Notes under the pieces: model-generated
Seen by the model: the letters and a program-made list of their open reading frames with translations, nothing else
Told to the model about the DNA's origin: nothing
Databases searched by the model: none
Made by a program: the position numbers and the translations under genes
NCBI RefSeq assembly: GCF_025215075.1
Contig: NZ_JAOBTH010000026.1
Location: forward strand, 186,001-250,000
DNA length: 64,000 bases
Source of the DNA: Tenacibaculum haliotis
GTDB taxonomy: Bacteria > Bacteroidota > Bacteroidia > Flavobacteriales > Flavobacteriaceae
Direction of reading: 5' to 3'
Part shown: one piece after another, positions 7,777 to 17,161 of the stretch
Layout of the letters: each line of letters opens with the position of its first letter
Numbering within the stretch: the first letter of the stretch is position 1

Positions 7777-9609
7777 ATGAATTATTTAAAACGTTTTTTT
7801 AAATACGCAAAACCCTATAAATCATTAGGAATATTAAGTATTATCCTTAATGTTTTGTATGCTTTATTTACTACATTGTCTTACGTTATATTAATGCCTA
7901 CTTTAAATATATTATTTGGAGCAACGCCTAAAATATATTTAAAGCCCATTTATAAGGGTTTTAGTGAATCATTAAACAAAGACTACCTAAGTGACTTATT
8001 AAATTATTACGTTACTTATACTAATGAGAATTATGGACAAGAAACAACATTACTATATGTAGTAATAGCTGTAGTTGCGGTTTTCTTGCTAAAAAATTTG
8101 TTTGGCTACTTGGGGCAATTAGCTATGGTTTTTCTAAAAAATAATGTATTAAAAGATCTAAGAGTAATTATTTACAATAAAATAATAACGCTTCCATTAG
8201 CTTTTTTCTCAAATCAAAACAAAGGAGACATTATAGCTCGTAGTACAAATGATGTTAATACAATTAACAACTCATACCTTAATTTAATTATAACTTTTAT
8301 TAGAGAACCATTAAATATTGTTTTTACATTATTTTTTATGATTTCGACAAGTTGGGAGTTGTCTATTTTTATTTTTACGTTCATTCCTATTTCTGGTTTA
8401 GCTATTTCATTTATAAGTAAAAAAATAAAACAACAATCTGGTGAAATTTCTGAAAAAATTGGAGGTCTTTTAAGTATTCTAGAAGAAAGTATTTCTGGTT
8501 TAAAAATTATCAAAGCATTTAACGCTGAAGAATTATTTTCTTCAAAATTTAATACTCAAACAGAAGACATTCGATTATTGTCTAATAAAATGAGTAAAAA
8601 AGAAACGCTGGCAAGTCCTATGAGTGAATTTTTAGGGGTAATTACTATTGCTGGCCTTCTTTGGTATGGTGGTAAAATGGTTTTGATTGATGAAACGTTA
8701 TTGGGAGGTACTTTTATCGGTTTTATGGCTGCTGCATATAACATACTCACGCCAGCTAAGGCAATGGCTAAAGCTAATAATAATATTAAAATAGGAAATG
8801 CTGCAGCACAAAGAATATTTGATGTTATAGATACTGAAAACGAATTAATAGATATTAATAACGCTAAAGAATTAACTGATTTTAATAATACAGTTGAATT
8901 TAAGAACATCTCTTTTATGTATGATAACTCTTATGTGCTAGAGAACTTTTCATTAACAATACCTAAAGGTAAAACAGTTGCGTTAGTAGGACAATCTGGA
9001 AGTGGAAAATCTACACTGGCAAACCTAATTACTCGTTTTTATGATGTTAATAAAGGGGATATACTTATAGACGGAAATAATATAAAAAATATTTCTAAAA
9101 AATCTTTAAGAGGCTTAACAGGTATTGTTGCACAAGATTCAACCTTATTTAATGATACTATAGCTAATAATATAAAATTAAGTAAACCTTCTGCGACAGA
9201 AAAAGAAATTAAAGATGCAGCTATTATAGCAAATGCTGAAGAATTTATTAAAGATTTACCTTTAAAATATAATACAATAATAGGTGATCGTGGTAGCTCA
9301 CTTTCTGGAGGACAACAACAAAGAATAGCAATTGCCAGAGCTGTTTTAAAAAATCCTCCTATTATGATTTTAGATGAAGCTACTTCTGCCTTAGATACCG
9401 AATCAGAGCAATTAGTTCAGGTAGCTTTAGAAAAAATGATGAAAAACAGAACGTCTTTAATTATTGCACATCGTTTATCTACTATTCAAAAGGCAGATAA
9501 AATTGTTGTAATGAAAAAAGGAAAAATTGTTGAACAAGGTAAACATGAAGAATTACTTACTAAAAAAGGAGAGTATTTTAAACTTGTTACTATGCAATCA
9601 TTAGCATAA
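7777..9609 (+). CDS. MsbA-like ABC exporter, fused permease and ATPase
   Basis: A 610-residue half-transporter. Residues 1-350 hold the six-helix ABC membrane domain, with an extended periplasmic loop after the first helix (GATPKIYLKPIYKGFSES). The ATPase domain follows: Walker A GQSGSGKST near 405, signature LSGGQQQR near 508, Walker B IMILDEATSALD and the switch His in IIAHRLS. It is expected to act as a homodimer exporting a lipid or hydrophobic substrate from the inner membrane. MsbA (lipid A flipping) is the closest well-known relative, but substrate is inferred only. The ATG abuts the stop of the mutase gene with no gap. Confidence 0.9.
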   Translation: MNYLKRFFKYAKPYKSLGILSIILNVLYALFTTLSYVILMPTLNILFGATPKIYLKPIYKGFSESLNKDYLSDLLNYYVTYTNENYGQETTLLYVVIAVVAVFLLKNLFGYLGQLAMVFLKNNVLKDLRVIIYNKIITLPLAFFSNQNKGDIIARSTNDVNTINNSYLNLIITFIREPLNIVFTLFFMISTSWELSIFIFTFIPISGLAISFISKKIKQQSGEISEKIGGLLSILEESISGLKIIKAFNAEELFSSKFNTQTEDIRLLSNKMSKKETLASPMSEFLGVITIAGLLWYGGKMVLIDETLLGGTFIGFMAAAYNILTPAKAMAKANNNIKIGNAAAQRIFDVIDTENELIDINNAKELTDFNNTVEFKNISFMYDNSYVLENFSLTIPKGKTVALVGQSGSGKSTLANLITRFYDVNKGDILIDGNNIKNISKKSLRGLTGIVAQDSTLFNDTIANNIKLSKPSATEKEIKDAAIIANAEEFIKDLPLKYNTIIGDRGSSLSGGQQQRIAIARAVLKNPPIMILDEATSALDTESEQLVQVALEKMMKNRTSLIIAHRLSTIQKADKIVVMKKGKIVEQGKHEELLTKKGEYFKLVTMQSLA

Positions 9610-9611
9610 AT

Positions 9612-9648
9612 AAAAAAGGGAAGTTTTTAAAAACTTCCCTTTTTTATT
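9612..9648. terminator. Bidirectional terminator between the ABC exporter and the CCA-adding gene
   Basis: AAGGGAAGTTTTT pairs with AAAAACTTCCCTT, with A6 before and T6 after. It separates two convergent genes and can serve both. Confidence 0.88.
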
Positions 9649-9657
9649 TATAATTTC

Positions 9658-11079
9658 TTAATTATTTTTTAAACCGAGCTTCTTACCTTTTTCTATCATA
9701 TATTGATAACAAGCTTCATGTTCATTAGGGATTTCACCTTCTAAAATAGCTTCTTTTATTGCTTCTTTAATCTGGCCAATCTCTCTACAAGGTGATAAAT
9801 TAAACTCTTTCATAATTTCTTCTCCAGTAATTGGAGGTTGAAAATTACGAACTTTATCTCTTTCTTCTACTTCCTTAATTTTTTCACGAACAAGTTGAAA
9901 ATTTTTATGGTAGCGATTAAACTTCTTAGGGTTTTTAGTAGTAATATCAGCCTCACATAATGTCATTAAACTATCAACATCTTCGCCGGCATCAAAAACT
10001 AATCTTCGAACAGCCGAATCTGTTACATCGCTTGCTAAAACAATTGGTCGTGAACTTAACATTACCATTTTCTGAACAAATTTCATTTTGTTATTCAATG
10101 GCATTTTTAAGCGCTTAAATAATTTAAAAACCATTTTAGAACCTACAAATTCATGTGCATGAAAAGTCCAACCTTGTTTTTTATGATAACGCTTTGTTGG
10201 TGCCTTACCAATATCATGTAATAAAGCAGCCCAACGTAACCAAACATCTTGAGTATTTTCTGATATATTATCAACAACCTCTAAAGTATGGTAAAAATTA
10301 TCTTTATGCTTTTGTCCTTCTACCTCTTCTACTCCTTTTAATGCTGTTAATTCAGGAATAATTTGTTCTAAAAGTCCTGTTTGCTCTAAAAGCAAAAACC
10401 CTACAGATGGTTTAGATGATTCTAATATTTTATTTAACTCAACAATTATTCGTTCTTTGGTAATAATGTTTATTCTTTTAGCATTCTTCGCAATAGCGCT
10501 TAAAGACTCTGCTTCAATTACAAAGTTTAATTGAGAAGCAAAGCGAATAGCACGCATCATACGAAGTGGATCATCAGAATAGGTGATATCAGGATCTAAA
10601 GGTGTTTTAATTATTTTAGCTTCTAAATCTGACATTCCATCAAAAGGATCTAACAATAAACCAAATGATTCTTTATTTAAACTTAAAGCTAATGCGTTGA
10701 TGGTAAAATCACGCCTGTTCTGATCGTCTTTAAGTGTGCCTGGTATTACTTCCGGGTTTCTACTATCTTCAGTATACGATTCTTTACGAGCACCTACAAA
10801 CTCAATTTCAACATCTTTAAAACGCAACATTGCTGTTCCGTATGTCTTAAAGACCTGAACTTTAGGTTTGTTTGGTAATAAGGATGCTACTTTTTCTGCA
10901 AGTTCAATCCCGCTACCAACTGCAACTACATCAATATCTTTTGCAGTACCTCTTTTTAAAATAAAATCTCGTACAAAACCACCAATCACATAACTTTCTA
11001 ATTGTAATTCTTCGGCTGCTTTGTTTATATATTGAAATATTTCAGCAGAAATTGCTTCTTTAAAATATTGTTCTTGCAT
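9658..11079 (-). CDS. cca: CCA tRNA nucleotidyltransferase / poly(A) polymerase family with HD domain
   Basis: A 473-residue class II nucleotidyltransferase that adds or repairs the 3' CCA of tRNA. The head domain shows GGFVRDFIL near 33 and the metal-binding [10 protein letters not shown] near 49. Next come [11 protein letters not shown] near 120, with the base-selecting region, and [16 protein letters not shown] near 165. An HD phosphohydrolase domain follows ([13 protein letters not shown] near 285), and the protein ends with an RNA-binding tail. The combination of head plus HD is usual for Bacteroidota CCA enzymes; pcnB-type poly(A) polymerase is the alternative name. Transcription starts from a promoter in the shared region with pseB, and the leader begins with a perfect palindrome. 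Confidence 0.92.
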   Translation of the reverse strand: MQEQYFKEAISAEIFQYINKAAEELQLESYVIGGFVRDFILKRGTAKDIDVVAVGSGIELAEKVASLLPNKPKVQVFKTYGTAMLRFKDVEIEFVGARKESYTEDSRNPEVIPGTLKDDQNRRDFTINALALSLNKESFGLLLDPFDGMSDLEAKIIKTPLDPDITYSDDPLRMMRAIRFASQLNFVIEAESLSAIAKNAKRINIITKERIIVELNKILESSKPSVGFLLLEQTGLLEQIIPELTALKGVEEVEGQKHKDNFYHTLEVVDNISENTQDVWLRWAALLHDIGKAPTKRYHKKQGWTFHAHEFVGSKMVFKLFKRLKMPLNNKMKFVQKMVMLSSRPIVLASDVTDSAVRRLVFDAGEDVDSLMTLCEADITTKNPKKFNRYHKNFQLVREKIKEVEERDKVRNFQPPITGEEIMKEFNLSPCREIGQIKEAIKEAILEGEIPNEHEACYQYMIEKGKKLGLKNN

Positions 11080-11099
11080 CTAATTATTCTCATTTATCT

Positions 11100-11121
11100 A
11101 AACTTGTTATATAACAAGTTT
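11100..11121. repeat. Perfect 22-bp palindrome in the cca leader
   Basis: AAACTTGTTAT is followed immediately by its exact reverse complement. It begins about seven bases after the -7 element of the leftward cca promoter, so the cca transcript would open with this hairpin, or the site is an operator for a dimeric regulator. Confidence 0.8.
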
Positions 11122-11127
11122 TGCCGG

Positions 11128-11155
11128 CAAATTTACCATAATTTAAATTATACAA
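11128..11155 (-). promoter_or_regulatory. Promoter of cca
   Basis: On the minus strand TTG (11155-11153), 17 bases and TAAATTTG (11135-11128) fit the Bacteroidota pattern. For the opposite direction only a weaker TATTTTTAC (from about 11209) was seen ahead of pseB. Confidence 0.65.
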
Positions 11156-11253
11156 AAATTGATTTGGCTATTTCTTAAATTACGTACATTTAAAAGTTAT
11201 AAAATATGTATTTTTACCAACTATCAAATTTACATTTTTGAATAAATAATTTT

Positions 11254-12285
11254 ATGCTAAACTTAAATAATCAATCCATATTAATCACTGGTGGTACAGG
11301 CTCTTTTGGTAAAATGTTTACTAAATTAATTTTAAGTAGATTTCCTGACGTAAAGCGACTTGTAATTTTATCAAGAGATGAGCAAAAACATTTTCAAATG
11401 GCTCAAGAATTTCCTGAAATAGAATACCCTCAAATCCGTTATTTTATTGGTGATGTAAGAGATGTTAAAAGGTTAGAAAGTGCTTTTGAAGATATTGACA
11501 TTGTAATTCATGCTGCGGCAATGAAACATGTTCATTTAGCTGAATACAACCCAATGGAATGTATTAAAACAAATATAAATGGTGCTGAAAACGTTATTGA
11601 TGCCGCATTAAGATGTGGTGTTAAAAACGTAGTTGCTTTATCTACTGATAAAGCCGCCGCACCTATAAACTTATACGGAGCTACAAAGTTAACTTCTGAT
11701 AAATTATTTATAGCTGCTAATAACATTAAAGGAAAAAGAGATATTAAATTTTCTGTAGTTAGATATGGAAATGTAATGGGGTCAAATGGTTCTGTAATGC
11801 CCTTTTTCTTAAATAAGAAAAAAGGGGGCGCGTCTTTTTTACCAATTACTGATAAGAGTATGACACGTTTTAATATATCATTAGAAGACGGTTGTGAAAT
11901 GGTTTTTTATGCTATCGAAAAAGCATGGGGAGGAGAAGTTTTTATACCTAAGATACCATCTTACAACATTGTAGATGTAGCAACCGCTATTGCACCAGAA
12001 TTAGAACAGAAAATAATAGGTATTAGGCCCGGTGAGAAATTGCATGAAGAAATGATTACTTCATCAGACTCATTTACTACACTAGACTTAGGGAAATACT
12101 ATGTTATATTACCACAAAACTCTCCGTATTCAACTTATACTATAGAAGAATATCAAAAAGCTTTTAATGGAAGTCTAGTACCCAAAGGTTTTTCTTACAA
12201 TTCAAATAATAATACTCAATGGGAAACTGTTGAAAGTTTAAGATTATTAGTTAAAGAGCATGTAGACCCTAATTTTAAAATATAA
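11254..12285 (+). CDS. pseB: UDP-N-acetylglucosamine 4,6-dehydratase (inverting), pseudaminic acid step 1
   Basis: Removes water from UDP-GlcNAc and inverts C5, giving the 4-keto-6-deoxy-L-arabino sugar that starts pseudaminic acid synthesis. The 343-residue protein opens with the Rossmann motif ITGGTGSFGKMF near residue 10. VIHAAAMKHVHLAEYNPMEC lies near 85 and LSTDKAAAPINLYGATKL near 130; the latter contains the catalytic T-D-K and Y-x-x-x-K sets of the PseB/FlaA1 type. It is the first of five rightward genes separated by 2 bases or overlapping, so a single operon is likely. Orientation away from cca gives a 174-bp shared upstream region. Confidence 0.95.
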   Translation: MLNLNNQSILITGGTGSFGKMFTKLILSRFPDVKRLVILSRDEQKHFQMAQEFPEIEYPQIRYFIGDVRDVKRLESAFEDIDIVIHAAAMKHVHLAEYNPMECIKTNINGAENVIDAALRCGVKNVVALSTDKAAAPINLYGATKLTSDKLFIAANNIKGKRDIKFSVVRYGNVMGSNGSVMPFFLNKKKGGASFLPITDKSMTRFNISLEDGCEMVFYAIEKAWGGEVFIPKIPSYNIVDVATAIAPELEQKIIGIRPGEKLHEEMITSSDSFTTLDLGKYYVILPQNSPYSTYTIEEYQKAFNGSLVPKGFSYNSNNNTQWETVESLRLLVKEHVDPNFKI

Positions 12286-12287
12286 AA

Positions 12288-13436
12288 ATGGCATTTAATA
12301 TTCCTTACGGACGACAAAGTATAGAGAAAGATGATATTGCTGCTGTTGTAGAAACCTTACAAGCAGATTTTTTAACCCAAGGTCCAAAAGTTAAAGAATT
12401 CGAAGATAAGTTTGCTAAATATGTGGGTGCAAAATATGCTTTAGCTGTAAATAATGCTACTTCTGGTTTGCATTTATCAGTTTTAACTATGGGTTTAAAA
12501 GAAGGAGATCGTGTTATTACAACACCTATTACTTTTGCTGCATCTGCAAACTGTGTACGTTTTGCTAAGGGAGAAGTTTGGTTTGCAGATATTGACCCAA
12601 ATACCTATTTATTATCAATAAAAAGTGTTCGCAAGTTAATTGAAAGTAAGCCTAAAGGTTTTTTTAAAGGAATTATTCCTGTTGATTTTGCAGGGTTACC
12701 TATTAATCTAGAAGCGTTTAAGAAACTAGCTTATGAACATAATTTATGGATTATTGAAGATGCTTGCCATGCCCCTGGAGGATATTTTACAGATTCTAAT
12801 AATAAAAAACAACATTGTGGTAATGGAAGTTATGCAGATATTGGCGTTTTTTCATTTCATCCTGTAAAACATATTGCTTGTGGTGAAGGAGGAATGCTAA
12901 CTACTAACTCTGAAGAAATTTATAAAAAACTATCACTTCTTAGAACCCATGGAATTACTAAAGAAAACATGAAAGAAAATCATGGTGGTTGGTTTTATGA
13001 AATGCAAGAACTAGGCTTTAATTATCGTTTAACTGATTTTCAATCTGCATTAGGAATAACTCAATTGTCTAAAAATAAGGTCGGTGTTATAAAAAGAAAT
13101 AAAATTTCGGATGCTTATAAAAACGCCTTTCAAGGAAAAATAAAGTTTCAATCTTTACCTCAAGGAACTTATAATGCGCACCACTTATTTATTATCGAAG
13201 TTGAGGATAGAAAAGGGTTATATGATTATTTAAGAAGTCATACTGTTTTTGCTCAAATACATTATATACCTGTACACAAACTACCTTATTATCAGAAAAT
13301 AGGCTATAGTAATGCAGATTTATCTAATGCTGAAAATTATTATTCAAAATGTATTAGCTTACCTATGTTCCCTAGTTTAACTGAAGAGGAACAACAATTT
13401 GTAATCAATAAAGTTTTGGAATTTATTAATGACTAG
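12288..13436 (+). CDS. pseC: UDP-4-amino-4,6-dideoxy-L-AltNAc transaminase, pseudaminic acid step 2
   Basis: A 382-residue PLP-dependent aminotransferase of the DegT/DnrJ/EryC1 family that aminates C4 of the PseB product. The N-terminus IPYGRQSIEKDDIAAVVETLQADFLTQGP is characteristic of PseC. VNNATSGLHLS near 60 and IEDACHAPGG near 160 line the cofactor pocket, and the Lys in SFHPVKHIACGEGGML near 193 is the PLP Schiff-base residue. It starts two bases after pseB and overlaps pseF by eight bases, so it is translated from the same mRNA. Confidence 0.95.
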   Translation: MAFNIPYGRQSIEKDDIAAVVETLQADFLTQGPKVKEFEDKFAKYVGAKYALAVNNATSGLHLSVLTMGLKEGDRVITTPITFAASANCVRFAKGEVWFADIDPNTYLLSIKSVRKLIESKPKGFFKGIIPVDFAGLPINLEAFKKLAYEHNLWIIEDACHAPGGYFTDSNNKKQHCGNGSYADIGVFSFHPVKHIACGEGGMLTTNSEEIYKKLSLLRTHGITKENMKENHGGWFYEMQELGFNYRLTDFQSALGITQLSKNKVGVIKRNKISDAYKNAFQGKIKFQSLPQGTYNAHHLFIIEVEDRKGLYDYLRSHTVFAQIHYIPVHKLPYYQKIGYSNADLSNAENYYSKCISLPMFPSLTEEEQQFVINKVLEFIND

Positions 13437-14136
13437 AATCGCTATTATACCCGCACGAGGTGGAAGTAAACGAATTCCTAAAAAAAACATTAAACCTTTT
13501 TTAGGAAAACCTATTATAGCGTATTCGATAGAAGCTGCTATAAATAGTAATTTATTTGATGAAGTCATTGTTTCTACTGATGATTCTGATATTGCAAAAA
13601 TAGCTAAGCAATACGGAGCTGTAATTCCATTTTTAAGAAGTCAAAAAAATTCTGATGATTTTGCAACAACGTTCGATGTTATTCAAGAAGTTTTAAACTG
13701 GTATAATAATAAAGGATTTAATATAGAAACTGCTAGTTGCATATATGCCACTGCTCCTTTTATTACAAGTAATTTACTTTTAAAAGCTTATCAAAATTTA
13801 ATTAACAATGAATTTGATACTGTTTTTCCTGTAATTCGTTTTAGCTTCCCTATTCAAAGAGCAATTAAAATGATTAATCATAATGGAAAGATGGCTTTAT
13901 TTCAACCAGAGCACTTAAATACTAGATCTCAAGATCTGGAAACTGCGTATCAAGATGCTGGTCAGTTCTATTTTTTTAGACCTAAAATAGTTCTAGAAAA
14001 GAAAAAAATTTGGACCGATAATTCTGGTATTATAGAAATTAATGAGTTACAAGCTCAAGATATTGATACAGAAACAGATTGGAAGCTTGCTGAATTAAAA
14101 TATAAAATTCAAAATGATGAAGAAACTTCTTTTTAG
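13429..14136 (+). CDS. pseF: Pseudaminic acid cytidylyltransferase
   Basis: A 235-residue enzyme that activates pseudaminic acid with CTP to CMP-Pse, the donor used by transferases. It carries the nucleotidyltransferase signature IPARGGSKRIPKKNIKPFLGKPII at residues 7-30 and a VSTDDSDIAKIAKQYGA segment. TYQDAGQFYFF-type sequence near 180 (TAYQDAGQFYFF here) is typical of PseF as opposed to sialic-acid NeuA enzymes. The ATG lies inside the end of pseC and its 3' end overlaps pseG by 23 bases, which supports translational coupling. Confidence 0.94.
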   Translation: MTRIAIIPARGGSKRIPKKNIKPFLGKPIIAYSIEAAINSNLFDEVIVSTDDSDIAKIAKQYGAVIPFLRSQKNSDDFATTFDVIQEVLNWYNNKGFNIETASCIYATAPFITSNLLLKAYQNLINNEFDTVFPVIRFSFPIQRAIKMINHNGKMALFQPEHLNTRSQDLETAYQDAGQFYFFRPKIVLEKKKIWTDNSGIIEINELQAQDIDTETDWKLAELKYKIQNDEETSF

Positions 14137-15577
14137 AGCAGATGGAAATCCAAAAATTGGGCTGGGTCATTTATATCGGCTTTTTGCGCTAGTAGAACTC
14201 TATAAAGAAAAAATAGATTTTGTTTTCGTTACTAAGGAAAATTCTACCATAAAAGTAATACCTGAAGACTATGAAGTTGATACCATTATTAATAATATTG
14301 ATATAATAAATGAACCCAATTGGCTTTCTAAAAAATACCTCCCTAATGAATATATAATAATAATAGATGGTTATCAATTTACACAAGATTACCAAAAAAA
14401 ATTAAAATCCTTGGGCTATACTATTATGTATATAGATGATTTAATCACAAATCATCAATATGCAGATATTATTGTTAATCATTCTGAAGGTTTGCAAGAA
14501 GAAAGTTATACCGCCGAATATTATAGTTTATTCGCTTTAGGAACTCAATATGCCATATTAAGGCCTTCTTTTTTAGAAGCTACAAGAAAGAAAAGATTAA
14601 TATATAATATAGACACCGTTTTTGTTTGTTTTGGAGGTGCAGATATGTATGATTTAAGCTGTAAAGCGACAAAAGCATTACTTCTTTTTTCTAAATTTAA
14701 AAAAATACATATTCTATTGGGTGGTGCTTATAAGCACAAACATATATTTGAGTTACAAGAAAATAATTCTAATATTTATATTCACCAAAATTTACAAGAA
14801 AAAGAAATTGTGTCAATAATGGAGCAATGTAATTTAGCAATTGCCCCTGCTAGCACAACATTATATGAATTATGCGCTATTCAAATGCCTATTTTATCAG
14901 GTTATTTTGTAAAAAATCAGCTAAACATCTACAATTCTTTTTTAAAGAAAGGAGCAATATATGGTTGTGGCGATTTTTCAAATTATAGTATTCAAGATTT
15001 CTTTGAATCAATTCAAAAAATAACAAAACTAAAGGAGTACAATTCTTCTTTAAAAATTCAACAAGAACTATTTGACAGTCAAATTAGTAATCGTTTTCTT
15101 CAATTATTAAATTATGCTCATCTATCGATTAGAAAAGCATCAAAAAATGATATGTTACAAGTTTATAACTGGTCAAATGATTCTATAGTAAGAAAAAACT
15201 CTTATGATTCTAAACCTTTAATATTAGAAAATCATAAAAAATGGTTTACTTCTAAAATAAAGAATGAAAAGACTTTATTTTATATCATTGAATATAATTC
15301 TATTCCGGCTGGAATGGTACGATATGAAAGAGAAGAGCACCATTCTGTTGTAGGCATTACAATCGCTGAAGAGTTTAGAGGCCGAAAATTGGCTCCTTTA
15401 TTTTTAATAAAAACAGCTAAAAAATATTTTCATAAATTTGAAAAACCTATTCTTGCTTACATAAAAAAAGAAAATACTCCTTCTATTAAATCTTTCAAAA
15501 AAGCTGGTTATCAACTTTATAAAGAAGAGTCATTTAACGAGATAGACAGTTATATATATAAATTAGAGAAAATATGA
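14114..15577 (+). CDS. pseG-pseH: PseG UDP-sugar hydrolase fused to PseH-type N-acetyltransferase
   Basis: One 487-residue chain combines two pathway steps. Residues 1-335 form a GT-B-like PseG that cleaves UDP from UDP-2,4-diacetamido-2,4,6-trideoxy-L-altrose. Its motifs are RADGNPKIGLGHLYRLFAL with the G-x-GH-x-x-R loop, YIDDL, VCFGGADMYDLS and APASTTLYELCA. Residues 340-487 are a GNAT domain (LSIRKASKNDMLQVYNWSND, then GITIAEEFRGRKLAPLFLIKTA as the acetyl-CoA loop, then NTPSIKSFKKAGY). That domain matches PseH, which acetylates N4 before the PseG step. No separate pseH occurs in the cluster, so the fusion should supply it. It overlaps pseI by four bases (ATGA). Confidence 0.92.
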   Translation: MMKKLLFRADGNPKIGLGHLYRLFALVELYKEKIDFVFVTKENSTIKVIPEDYEVDTIINNIDIINEPNWLSKKYLPNEYIIIIDGYQFTQDYQKKLKSLGYTIMYIDDLITNHQYADIIVNHSEGLQEESYTAEYYSLFALGTQYAILRPSFLEATRKKRLIYNIDTVFVCFGGADMYDLSCKATKALLLFSKFKKIHILLGGAYKHKHIFELQENNSNIYIHQNLQEKEIVSIMEQCNLAIAPASTTLYELCAIQMPILSGYFVKNQLNIYNSFLKKGAIYGCGDFSNYSIQDFFESIQKITKLKEYNSSLKIQQELFDSQISNRFLQLLNYAHLSIRKASKNDMLQVYNWSNDSIVRKNSYDSKPLILENHKKWFTSKIKNEKTLFYIIEYNSIPAGMVRYEREEHHSVVGITIAEEFRGRKLAPLFLIKTAKKYFHKFEKPILAYIKKENTPSIKSFKKAGYQLYKEESFNEIDSYIYKLEKI

Positions 15578-16593
15578 TTCCAACAGATAAATGTTTTATA
15601 ATTGCTGAACTCTCAGCAAACCATAACGGAAGTAAGGAAGTTGCTATAGAAACTATTAGAGCTGCAAAAAGAACTGGTGCTGACGCTATTAAATTTCAAA
15701 CTTACACTGCTGATACCATCACTTTAGATTCTAAAAAAGAAGATTTCAAATTAAAACAAGGAACCATTTGGGATGGGATGTTTTTACATGATTTATACCA
15801 ACAAGCATATACTCCCTGGGAATGGTTTAAAGACCTATATACTATTGCTAGAGAAGAAGGTCTTGTTGTTTTTTCTTCTCCTTTTGATAAATCGGCAGTA
15901 GATTTATTAGAATCTCTAGATAATCCTATTTACAAAATAGCTTCTTTTGAAATTACAGATATTCCTTTAATTGAATATGCAGCAAAAACAATGAAACCTA
16001 TTATAATTTCTACAGGGATAGCTACAGATGAAGATATTCAGTTAGCCGTTAACACTTGTAGAAATGTTGGTAATAAAGATATTACTTTATTAAAATGCAC
16101 ATCTTCATACCCTGCACCAATAGAAGAAGCTAATTTGGTAATGATAAAAGACTTGAAAGAACGTTTTAATGTAAAAGCTGGACTTTCTGACCATACTATG
16201 GGTATTATTACGCCCATAGTTGCTGTTACATTAGGAGCTACTGTAATAGAAAAACATTTTATTTTAAATAAAAAAATTGGAGGACCTGATGCTTCTTTTT
16301 CTCTAGATGAAACTGAATTTACTGAAATGGTAAGTGCTGTTAGAGCTGCAGAAAAAGCTAATGGAAAAATTAGTTATCATTTAACTGATAAAATGAAAAG
16401 TGGAAGAGAATTTTCTCGTTCTTTATATATTACTTCTGATGTGAAAAAAGGAGATATTTTAACAGAAAAAAATGTACGTTCTATCAGGCCTGGGTTTGGC
16501 TTACACCCTAAATATTATAGAGAAATTTTAGGTGCAAAATTTAATAATGATTTTGAGAAAGGAACAGCTCTTAAAAAAGAGCATTTTGAATAA
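15574..16593 (+). CDS. pseI: Pseudaminic acid synthase
   Basis: Condenses phosphoenolpyruvate with 2,4-diacetamido-2,4,6-trideoxy-L-altrose to pseudaminic acid. The 339-residue protein has a NeuB-type TIM barrel (CFIIAELSANHNG, IKFQTYTADTI, YKIASFEITDIPLI, KPIIISTGIAT, HTMGI, IEKHFILNKKIGGPDASFSLDETEF). It ends in an antifreeze-like SAF domain (SRSLYITSDVKKGDILTEKNVRSIRPG) that closes the active site of the partner subunit. It completes the pathway from UDP-GlcNAc to CMP-Pse together with pseB, C, F and the G-H fusion. The stop lies two bases from the stop of the convergent YrdC-family gene. Confidence 0.95.
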   Translation: MIPTDKCFIIAELSANHNGSKEVAIETIRAAKRTGADAIKFQTYTADTITLDSKKEDFKLKQGTIWDGMFLHDLYQQAYTPWEWFKDLYTIAREEGLVVFSSPFDKSAVDLLESLDNPIYKIASFEITDIPLIEYAAKTMKPIIISTGIATDEDIQLAVNTCRNVGNKDITLLKCTSSYPAPIEEANLVMIKDLKERFNVKAGLSDHTMGIITPIVAVTLGATVIEKHFILNKKIGGPDASFSLDETEFTEMVSAVRAAEKANGKISYHLTDKMKSGREFSRSLYITSDVKKGDILTEKNVRSIRPGFGLHPKYYREILGAKFNNDFEKGTALKKEHFE

Positions 16594-16594
16594 T

Positions 16595-17161
16595 TTATTT
16601 TCTCAACGTAATTATCACGTTGTCTTCCGTAATTTTTAATATGGTAGACGGCTTATTGTTTAAATTTACTTCACTAATATTAACTATATAATCTACATTT
16701 TTTTTAATTTCATCAGAAATATAATTAAAAGATTTCGGGGTCTCTCCCCCACTAATATTAGCTGAAGTAGATACAATTGGTTTTCCAAATTCCTTTATTA
16801 ATTGTATACAAAAATCATTATTTGGTATTCTAATAGCAATCGTATTATCTATAGCAATTGTATTTTTTGCTAGATTTTTAGGGTTATTATATATTATTGT
16901 GGTTGGTTTTATTGATTGTTCTAATATATCTATAGCTATTTTAGGAACAATTTTAATATACTCCTTTAGCATTTCTATAGAAGAAACCAAAATAATTAAA
17001 CTCTTAGACTCTTCTCTTTTCTTTATTTTATATATTTTTTGAACAGCATGAAAATTTGTTGCATCACATCCAATTCCCCAAACAGTATCTGTTGGGTATA
17101 AAATTGTTTTTCCTTTATTTAAATTAAACAATAAATTTCTTAATTCTAAATCTGAATCCAC
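16595..17161 (-). CDS. YrdC/Sua5-family protein inside the glycan locus
   Basis: A 188-residue protein of the threonylcarbamoyl-AMP synthase (TsaC/YrdC) fold. Visible motifs are KTILYPTDTVWGIGCDA near 15-32 with the conserved Thr/Asp, KIYKIKKREESKSLIILVS near 43, RIPNNDFC near 130, and PIVSTSANISG near 150. The family makes the ATP-activated carbamoyl-threonine used for tRNA t6A37. It lacks the C-terminal Sua5 domain. The coding is much more AT-rich than housekeeping genes, and it overlaps the sialyltransferase-like gene by 16 bases. It may be the cell's only TsaC displaced into this locus or a paralog with a different job; the sequence does not decide. Confidence 0.85.
   Translation of the reverse strand: MDSDLELRNLLFNLNKGKTILYPTDTVWGIGCDATNFHAVQKIYKIKKREESKSLIILVSSIEMLKEYIKIVPKIAIDILEQSIKPTTIIYNNPKNLAKNTIAIDNTIAIRIPNNDFCIQLIKEFGKPIVSTSANISGGETPKSFNYISDEIKKNVDYIVNISEVNLNNKPSTILKITEDNVIITLRK

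Noticed and set aside
11254..16593. Legionaminic or sialic acid pathway
   Set aside because: PseB-type inverting dehydratase, PseC and PseG motifs point to pseudaminic acid; no NeuC/LegG-type UDP-sugar epimerase-hydrolase was seen.
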